From Tetraselmis striata (taxonomy: Eukaryota > Chlorophyta > Chlorodendrophyceae > Chlorodendrales > Chlorodendraceae): a DNA stretch of 64,000 nucleotides. The stretch covers positions 434,001 through 498,000 of the forward strand of contig VCJN01000779.1 of assembly GCA_006384855.1 (NCBI GenBank), read 5' to 3'. The notes under the pieces were generated by a model. It had not been told where the DNA came from and made no database searches. It saw only the letters and a program-made list of their open reading frames with translations. The translations under genes were made by a program, and so were the position numbers. Positions within the stretch are counted from its first letter, which is position 1; each line of letters starts with the position of its first letter. Shown here piece by piece: positions 57,401 to 64,000 of the stretch.

Positions 57401-60400
57401 ACTCAGCACAAGAGACGCCGCGTCCTGCATATGAGCGCATGGTCACAGTTCGGAGTGGCATGTGTGGTGTGCAATGGACACCCGTTGTGAGCTAGAAACA
57501 CTGTCCACATGTGCATGCGGGGGGCTGCCAAGATCTTGTGTTTGACGGGATATAGGTACCCATAACGGGTACCTATACGGGCAGTCAATAAGGGCTCCAC
57601 AGTGCGCACCTCTGGCAGTGTGCCAACATCCACATCTAGGAACTCCAGCAATATGTCCAACTGAACCGTAGGCATGGCTCCGGGAGGCTGGGTCGGGTTC
57701 TGCAGGCTGCCAAATGTGTGGTTGGCAACTTGCAGGTTCGCTGTAGCCAGCAAGGGAAAACGCTCTGTCGAGGCGCCGGCTGCCAGCCACGCCAGGTAGG
57801 ACTCCACATGCTCAGGATCCGAGTGTGGCCAGTGCAGGTTGATAGATACCACAGCTTGCGCTCCTGGATGTGTCTCCACGGTCAGCAGCTCCACGTCGCT
57901 CAAGCGTAGGCCGGCGCCAGCTGCAATGTCCTGCACGTAGAGAGTTGCAGCCTGCTGCTGGATATAAGGCAGGGCTTGCCACTTTGCTTCTGTGATTTGA
58001 AGAAGCTTGCGGCTGGGTAGGAGGTCGACGATCATAGAGGTGATTGGCACCATGAGGTGGGGGGAAATGCCTGAAGAGAACACAGGGACTGGTAGCGGGG
58101 GAGGAGCCGGGGGCAACGGCGGGGGCGGCGGTGAAGGTAGACTGGGCGGAGGTGGAGGCGCCGGCGGGCTGGGAGGAGGACTCCCTGGTGGACTGCACGG
58201 CAAAGAGGAGGGGGGGGGGGGGGGGGGGGGGGTGTTCACACAATGCTCTTCATAAGCCTGCCACGTGGCAAATGCTGATGATATCAACCAAGCCTGACAG
58301 CGCTGGTGCAAATCCCCTGGGTAGTAGCACCACCTCCTGGCGGTCATGAATGGCGTGATAGCGTGCCCAAGACACAGCAGCCTGACTGCGCTGCACTGGT
58401 ATGGTAGATGCATTGCTGTTATTAACTTTGGAGGCACCCAATTGAAGGTGTGCTAAATAGCATGCGAGGACAGCGGAGAGCTAGGCCTGTCCGCACACAC
58501 TCAATTTAATTCATTTTTCAATATTCATGCATGAATTGGGTGAATTGAATGAGTGCCTCCAAAGTTTAATGGTTGCATGAAAACGTAGGTAGAAGGAACT
58601 ACATGCACTTGGTGGTGCCAACTCAGAGGGGAACACCTTGGTGTGAGGATCATACCTTGGAGGCGGAGCCGGGGGCATCGCTGGAAATGGTTCGGTCGGG
58701 GGGCTTGGGGGCAAGGGTGAGTTTGGGTGAGGTGGTGGTGGCGGAGCTGGGCTCGAAGGCTGCGCTGGGGGTGGACTTTGCGGACTGGGGGCAGGTGGAC
58801 TGGGAGGACTGGGAGCAGATGGAGGGGGGGGTCTTTGCGAGGTTGCCAGCGGGGACGGAGGAGGAAGCACTGGTGGCAATGGTGGGCTGCATAGAGACAC
58901 ATTCCACAGCTTCTCAGGTAGATGATCAAACGTGCAATGATCAAGATGAGCAGAAGTGTACTGGTACCTTCTGACAGGCCCAAAGTGTGTTGCAATGGGC
59001 ACGGGGACAAGCATGGGTTGGAGAGTGGTGGTGGTGGGTGGGGAATGAGTGAAAGGGGGGGGGGGGGGGGTTGAACCTTGGAGGTGATGATAGAGGCACA
59101 TTGGGTGGCGGAGATGTCGGGCTCGGAGGCAAAGGACTTGGCAATGGCCTGCATGCACACATTCATGGAGCCGCCATATTCACCGAGCGAGACAGCTGCA
59201 AAGTCACTGCGTCCACCACCATCATGCCTGGCGGGCCATGCTTACTGGCTGGTACATCACACTTGTCAACTAAGCACAGCCACGTGGCTGCGATGTGTTT
59301 CACGCCATGGCGCGAGACAAACAATTGGTATAATCTGAGAGAAGCCACTGCATACGTGACAGTCTCTCTCCAGGATGAGTAGCATACCTTGGAGGCGGGG
59401 GGGGCGACGGTGGGGGCGGCGGAGTGGGTTCTGGTGGCGGACTACATGCACATAGAGATGCAGCAGCAGCATCAGTGTTGTTCTGCGTGCACTTTTCTTA
59501 TGGGCAGAGTGGATTTCCGACATCACAAAATAAAACTTTGAGCAGCATGAACCATTCAGCCTAACAATCGCATGCGCCTACCTGTGAGGCGGAGGGCTTG
59601 GCGGTAGGAATGGTGGCGGCGGGCTCAGTGGCGGACTGCGCAATCATGCACACTTCATTGTGCGGGAGCTGCACCGTGTCTCTAGCGTTGTGCCTTGCAT
59701 ATTGGTGCATCACTTGTGCACATGACTTTGGACGATATTTCGTTTGATTGGAAGGGCCCTCACCTGGCAGGCGGAGGGCTGCTCGGTGGCGATGGTATCG
59801 GCGGGTTTGGTGGTGGGCTGTATCCGTGAACACACAAATAGGAATGAGTTGTCAGCCAAGAGTGGGCTAATGCGAGTTTGTGGTGATTGCAGTGTGCATA
59901 GTAAGTGCAGACCAGCGGATGCCGATGTCCCCGCTGCAAGGGGCCTGCCTGGGAGGTGGAGGAATCGGCGGTGGTGATGGTGGTGACGGGCTTGGTGGCG
60001 GGCTGTAGACACAGATACACACTGTCAGCCACGTGCGCTTGATCTGCGAAAAGCTGCAAGTTTAGTGTGACGCGATAGCCATGTGCATTATGTAGGACTC
60101 TGGACGCATCCGGTCTCGCTAGCTATCCGCAATCTGAGGGACCCGCCTGGGAGGAGGGGGGCTTGGAAGAGGTGATGGCGGCGGCGGGCTTGGGGGTGGC
60201 CTGCGCACATAGACATCAACCACAGTTCTTGTCAGCCGAACGCATCGCTGCCCTAGCATTCTTGGCTGAGCATGACACAGAGCTAGCGCTACAGTATATA
60301 ATCCTGTCTCCATAGAGGACGGTAGATGCCATCTCGTCTCACTGCCAGAGGCCCCACCTGGGAGGAGGAGGACTCGGTGGTGATGGTGGCGGCGGGCTTG

Positions 60401-63147
60401 GGGGCGGGCTGCATACAGGGACATGACCCAGCGCCCTGTTCAGCCAAACGCACCGCTGCCCTGGCTTTCTTGGGTGAGCATGACACAGAGCTAGCGCTAC
60501 AGTGAATACATCCCTGTGTCTGTGGAGAACTGAAGACGCCATCTTTGTCTCACTGCCAGAGGCCCCACCTGGGAGGAGGAGGACTTGGGGGCGGTGATGG
60601 TGGCGGAGGACTTGGCGGCGGGCTGCATACAGGGACATGACCCAGCGCCCTGTTCAGCCAAACGCACCGCTGCCCTGGCTTTCTTGGGTGAGCATGACAC
60701 AGAGCTAGCGCTACAGTGAATACATCCCTGTGTCTGTGGAGAACTGAAGACGCCATCTTTGTCTCACTGCCAGAGGCCCCACCTGGGAGGAGGAGGACTT
60801 GGGGGCGGTGATGGTGGCGGAGGACTTGGCGGCGGGCTGCATACAGGGACATGACCCAGCGCCCTGTTCAGCCAAACGCACCGCTGCCCTTGCGTTCTTT
60901 GCCGAGCATGACACAGAGCTAGCGCTACAGTGAATAAGTCCCTGTGTCTGTGGAGAACTGAAGACGCCATCTTTGTGTCACTGCCAGAGGCCTCACCTGG
61001 GAGGAGGAGGACTTGGGGGCGGTGATGGTGGCGGAGGGCTTGGGGGCGGGCTGCGCACACGGACATGACCCAGCACCTTGTTCAGCAAAGCACACTGGTG
61101 CCCAATTGGTGTTTTAAAGCACAAGCGGCAGCATGAAGCAAATGCATTCCTGCATCAATACATCACGGTGGATGCCATCCCATATCAACCACAGGGGGTT
61201 CCACCTTGGCGGTGGAGGGCTTGGCGGCGGCGATCTTGGCGGTGGTGGTAGGCTTGGGGGAGGACTGCACATCCATAAACATCATGCAGACATAGCAGCA
61301 ACTATCAGCAGCAGCAGACCAAAAAGACTGTTGGACAGTCTAACCATTGCAGGCAACAGTGCATAGGCTGCCACCAGCCTGCAGCAGCGTGAAGTCATAC
61401 CTTGGGGGAGGGCTTGGAGGAGGAGATGGTGGTGGCGGGCTTGGCGGCGGGCTGCAGGAGCAGATATCATTGGTCAATTAGGTTCACAACAGTGACAGTA
61501 CCCTCCACTCAGAAGTATGGAGGAACAGATACTACATGGCAGAAGCGGTGGCGATTTGAGCAGAAAATAAGCGTTCTTGGATACATGATAGCGGCCAGCG
61601 CGGCGCCTGAAAAGCTTGAATACCTTACCTTGGTGGGGGTGGGCTTGGTGGCGGACTTGGTGGCGGACTGGGGGGCGGCAGGGGTGGGGGGGCGCTACAC
61701 GCTGAAACTGCAGACAGGTCCAGTGTGTAGCCTTCGCTGGTGCCACCGCCGCGCGACAGCCCTAGCACTGAGGGGTTGGTGTGATCCGGCGTCCCGACAT
61801 ACGTTATGCTGATGCTGTTGTCGCTCAGTAGAGCAATCTGGAAGCTGCTGCGCATGTTTGTTCCCCATTGTTTGACGCTATGCCAAGTAACCACAAACTG
61901 GTCATCCAGCTGCTGGTAGTAGTACTCAGTGCCCCCGCCGGGCTGAAGATTTGCAAACAGGCCAGAGATGCGTGGCAGGCTATGGTGATCCGAAGCCTCG
62001 CCCGTGTTCGAGTCATCACCACTGCCAAAAGTGACATAGCCGTTGCTTCCAATGAAGACCTGGCACGTCACACACAAGGTACTCAGGAACTCTGTCAATG
62101 TGATCCTTCCGGTATCAGGCATGCTGCAAAACGGATGGGGTAGAAACTCCTACCGAGGTGTAAGTTGTTCCGTAGTACTTGAAGGAGAATCCACTACTGA
62201 AGGAAATCTCCTGAAATGAGTTGTCGGTGAGGTCAAGTGCGGTTGCACTGGCGGTGCTCACAGGATATTCGCTTGTTGTCAGTGCTGTGAGGCATGTTGA
62301 GTAGTGCTCTGCAGCGAAGCGCAGGGTTACGTCTCCAAGGTCCACGGCGCTTGGGAACACTTCATACGGCGCCGGCACAGTTCCATATGCTTGCACCTCC
62401 CGAATCCACACCGCTGCCGTGTTGGCGCCGCCATTGCAGCTGATAGGCCTCTCCTCCTTGGCAACAAAGTACACATAACTCGCTTCCAAGCCCACACAAC
62501 CTGGGTTGAATGCAATACCCGTGGATCCGTCCACCGTGAAGGTGAACACATTGTAGTCCGTTATTCCCGTGTCTGGGACAACGCCACATAACGTGTTGCT
62601 ATCATGCCCTGCATCGCTGGTACCTGATGACCATACATACAGTACGTTTCAGTAAGCGATCATATTATCTCAAATTATACTGATGCCATTTAGCGCTACC
62701 AGCGCCAGGTTGCATTGTTGGCATGGCTATGCCGCTTCCGGCTGCCCTGCAGGAATATCTCGGTCTAGTATAGCCAGGATGTCGCATCAAGCCACGGCAC
62801 AGTCTGACATCATGTTCGGACAGAGGTGTCTCAACTAAGACATGTTGTACAGGGTCAGAAATCAAAGCCAGGCTGGTCAATAATTCACACAGGTGCGGCA
62901 GACCTGCATATATCTCCATGTTTTTAATCCACTCCTTCTGGTAGCCTCCAGGAATGTACACCTTGATGGTGGTCAAAGTGATTGCTGTTGCACTGAGAGT
63001 GACCCTGAGAAAGGGTGGATCTCGGGCTGTGTCACATACGCCTCGCATTGAACACAAGTTCCCTCTGTCCTCATCGATGTTGCCGTCAACACATTCGCCT
63101 CCAGCATCCATCTCTGAGTCATCAGGGAAGGTAGGCTGATCTTGAGT
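46049..63147 (-). CDS. polycystin-type cation channel with large ectodomain (gene B), 5' end missing
   Basis: Exons: 63147-62904, 62623-62154, 62059-61629, 61451-61401, 61264-61205, 61050-60997, 60836-60783, 60622-60569, 60408-60358, 60200-60147, 60002-59949, 59817-59764, 59635-59582, 59441-59388, 59148-59077, 58886-58656, 58192-57610, 57373-57020, 56775-56237, 56066-55766, 55635-55339, 55192-54902, 54711-54307, 54169-54008, 53628-53481, 53202-52934, 52539-52087, 51814-51539, 51293-51036, 50877-50722, 50584-50525, 50422-50207, 49657-49573, 49123-48647, 48495-46049. They sum to 9,819 nt (3,272 residues plus stop), phase-consistent. It is the inverted paralogue of the gene at 3819-19864, with most core exon lengths identical. 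The signal-peptide exon was not found; a LINE remnant lies where it is expected, so the gene may be 5'-damaged or its first exon may lie beyond the window. Exon 57373 could start 51 bases earlier, at 57424, in frame. Confidence 0.72.
48647..51814 (-). CDS. gene B polycystin domain and pore
   Basis: Exons 51814-51539, 51293-51036, 50877-50722 and 50584-50525 encode the extracellular domain ([38 protein letters not shown]). Exon 50422-50207 encodes S2 (LRLALIACLLAVQAIHMLCI), 49657-49573 the [10 protein letters not shown] loop, and 49123-48647 S4, S5, pore ([11 protein letters not shown]) and S6. Exon lengths equal those of the paralogue, except for one codon fewer in the S2 exon. A G run (C on the coding strand) follows the 51036 donor and another lies in the intron after the pore exon. 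Confidence 0.75.
52087..58192 (-). CDS. gene B ectodomain core
   Basis: From 58192 down to 52087 the exons mirror those of the paralogue: [40 protein letters not shown]; the Ig-like [27 protein letters not shown] exon (56775-56237, 539 nt in both genes); Cys-rich exons; VIDVDITLYWTGDD; and the exon ending [16 protein letters not shown]. Identity by eye is about 70-75% outside the 53985-55192 tract and above 90% inside it. Confidence 0.65.
57551..57577. repeat. 11-bp-arm hairpin in an intron of gene B
   Basis: TATAGGTACCC and its exact complement are separated by 5 bases (ATAAC). It lies in the intron between 57609 and 57425; no function is evident. Confidence 0.8.
58656..61451 (-). CDS. gene B hinge: thirteen small PPSPPP exons
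   Basis: Eleven exons of 51-60 nt plus one of 72 and one of 231 nt each begin and end in phase 2 within an AGx codon and encode [13 protein letters not shown]-style text. All lengths are multiples of three, so any subset can be spliced or duplicated without a frameshift. Two consecutive exons (60200-60147 and 60002-59949) appear to use GC instead of GT donors. The result is a rigid, probably hydroxyproline-rich stalk between lectin-like modules and ectodomain core. Confidence 0.65.
60346..61090 (-). repeat. tandem exon-plus-intron duplication, 211-214 bp units
   Basis: Unit starts at 60346, 60557, 60771 and 60985 (marked by CCAGAGGCC) hold one hinge exon and one intron each. Middle units are almost identical including intron text (GACACAGAGCTAGCGCTACA), so the duplication is recent. 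The last unit diverges after the exon. Confidence 0.9.
61629..62059 (-). CDS. gene B extra beta-rich module (YGTTYTS...GSNGYVTFG type)
   Basis: Across the junction from the preceding exon the text reads FKYYGTTYTS then VFIGSNGYVTFGSGDD, PRISGLFANLQPGG, YYQQLDDQFVVTWHSV, FQIALLSDNSISITYVG, VLGLSRGG. This pattern is widespread in secreted bacterial and algal proteins and resembles nidogen-like beta modules. It is not present in the paralogue at 3.8-19.9 kb. The exon ends in the first PPSPPP hinge block. Confidence 0.55.
62154..63147 (-). CDS. gene B exons: two galactose-binding-like modules
   Basis: The first visible exon (63147-62904) reads PTFPDDSEM, GECVDG, DPPFLRVTLSATAITLTTIK, VYIPGG, MEIYAG. 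The next (62623-62154) reads LCGVV, VFTFTVDGSTG, CVGLEASYVYFVA, WIREVQAYG, then starts a further module with TTSEYPV and FSFKYYGTTYTS. The intron that splits the first module in the paralogue is absent here. Confidence 0.55.
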
Positions 63148-63300
63148 CTGTGCAGCGCAGAAAATTTAGTGCCCATGGCCATAATGCAGTAAGTGGTCAG
63201 CGCGCAGTTTTCTGTTGCATTGAATCGATGAAACATGATAGCCAAATGCCCACACCGGGTGCAGTGGACCACTACATCTCATAAATGTTACTGGCAACAT
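63148..63300. other. short spacer upstream of the first visible exon of gene B
   Basis: No signal-peptide exon is seen. A CTGCACAG acceptor ends here at 63148. Confidence 0.4.
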
Positions 63301-63309
63301 TACAAAAAT

Positions 63310-64000
63310 AGACGCACATGCCTGGGGTATATATGTTGGTGGGGTGCACCGACAGCGGCAAGGCAACCAATACCGGTGCCATATCAGTTTTACGCGGACG
63401 ACGCTGTTGGTATCACAGGCTCGTTCGATAGCCTGCATGCCATGTTTGCCCACTTCTCGCAACGGGTGAAGGACCATTTTATGGGGTTTGGGGTAATTAA
63501 GTGTGAGGTGATGGCATTAAATCGACATTCCGACGAGACGCGTTCTGCGATTAAGCTGCCCGAAGGCAGCTTGGCGGGAGGGGGGGGGGGGTTTACCGGT
63601 TGTAAAGGAACATAGGTATTTGCGTACGGTCATAGCTCGGATTTAGATATGCAGCACATAGTAGTTGACCGGGTTAAGAAGGGTAAAACACGCCATTGAG
63701 GCGCTCGATTCGGTATTAGTCGGTGGACGGGACAAAATTTTCTATTTATGTGCATGTGTCTGTCTTTAAAACATGTGTACTACCGGTGTGAAATATGGGT
63801 TGTGGATAGAACTAGAGGCGCAAATACATTATAAACCGTACTCACCAGTGCTTGCGGCGCCTTATTGGGGTGGGTAAAAACTCCCCTGCTGTGGCCATTG
63901 CATCGTTGATGCGGGAATCGGATATTGCGCACGTAGAGGCTACGGCCGCTGCGGCACGGGCTCGGGCGTTCCTTAAAGCTCCGATTTGAATACAAGTATA
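63310..64000 (+). mobile_element. LINE reverse transcriptase remnant
   Basis: VPYQFYADDAVGITGSFDSL carries the RT catalytic YADD (63391-63402), followed by FGVIKCEVMALNRH, the usual post-YADD helix with a KCEVM-type motif. Further right, in other frames, HVYYRCEIWVV and MRESDIAHVEATAAAARARA match the C-terminal part of LINE ORF2 proteins. Frame changes and a G run near 63580 show it is a pseudogene; it continues off the window. No target duplication can be judged. Confidence 0.65.

Noticed and set aside
60346-61090. CRISPR-like spacing of repeats
   Set aside because: The whole 211-214 bp unit repeats, including what would be spacers, and each unit holds a splice-bounded Pro-rich exon. It is a tandem exon duplication.

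Overview
The window looks like nuclear DNA of a green alga, probably a chlorophyte or prasinophyte. The genes are GC-rich with many short GT-AG introns (donors GTGCGY, GTGAGT; acceptors TTGCAG, CCGCAG). They encode PPSPPP- and PT-rich extracellular hinges and an SRRLLQ motif after a signal peptide. Introns and spacers carry long G or C homopolymers, and many transposon fossils are present. The species cannot be fixed from sequence alone.

Layout. 1-3.37 kb: a compact, intronless, strongly GC3-biased block of viral type. It holds the tail of one ORF, a whole 527-codon coiled-coil/membrane ORF and a convergent partial family B DNA polymerase; it is treated as an endogenous large-DNA-virus fossil. 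3.8-19.9 kb (+): gene A, a 24-exon polycystin-type channel of 3,146 codons. 21.2-24.0 kb (-): a partly resolved gene with a kinase-like loop. 24.3-27.4 kb (-): a six-exon, 664-codon protein that appears to join a sulfotransferase-like region to a GT31 glycosyltransferase. 27.7-45.1 kb: a repeat nest. It contains an inverted-repeat-bounded 6 kb element with unrecognised genes, a nested Harbinger-like element with a TAA target duplication and a 61-base hairpin, a direct-repeat (LTR-like) family, LINE 3' ends and a DIRS-type fossil. 46.0-63.1 kb (-): gene B, the paralogue of gene A, with 35 visible exons. 63.3-64.0 kb: a decayed LINE reverse transcriptase lying where the first exon of B would be expected.

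Genes A and B are convergent inverted paralogues about 26 kb apart. Order: signal peptide (A only), galactose-binding-like modules, Pro-rich hinge, beta/alpha ectodomain modules, one Ig-like module, polycystin extracellular domain, pore, long cytoplasmic tail. They differ sharply in hinge (PT minisatellite in A; a ladder of small PPSPPP exons plus a YGTTYTS-type module in B) and tail (a 75-bp minisatellite only in A). Two tracts stay nearly identical, introns included, which suggests gene conversion. The GT31/sulfotransferase gene between two Hyp-type glycoprotein genes is a suggestive pairing, because GT31 enzymes galactosylate hydroxyproline-rich proteins in the green lineage; that link is inference.

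Exon borders were placed by hand from splice signals, paralogue alignment and phase. The exon sums of A, B and the GT31 gene are each divisible by three, which supports the models.
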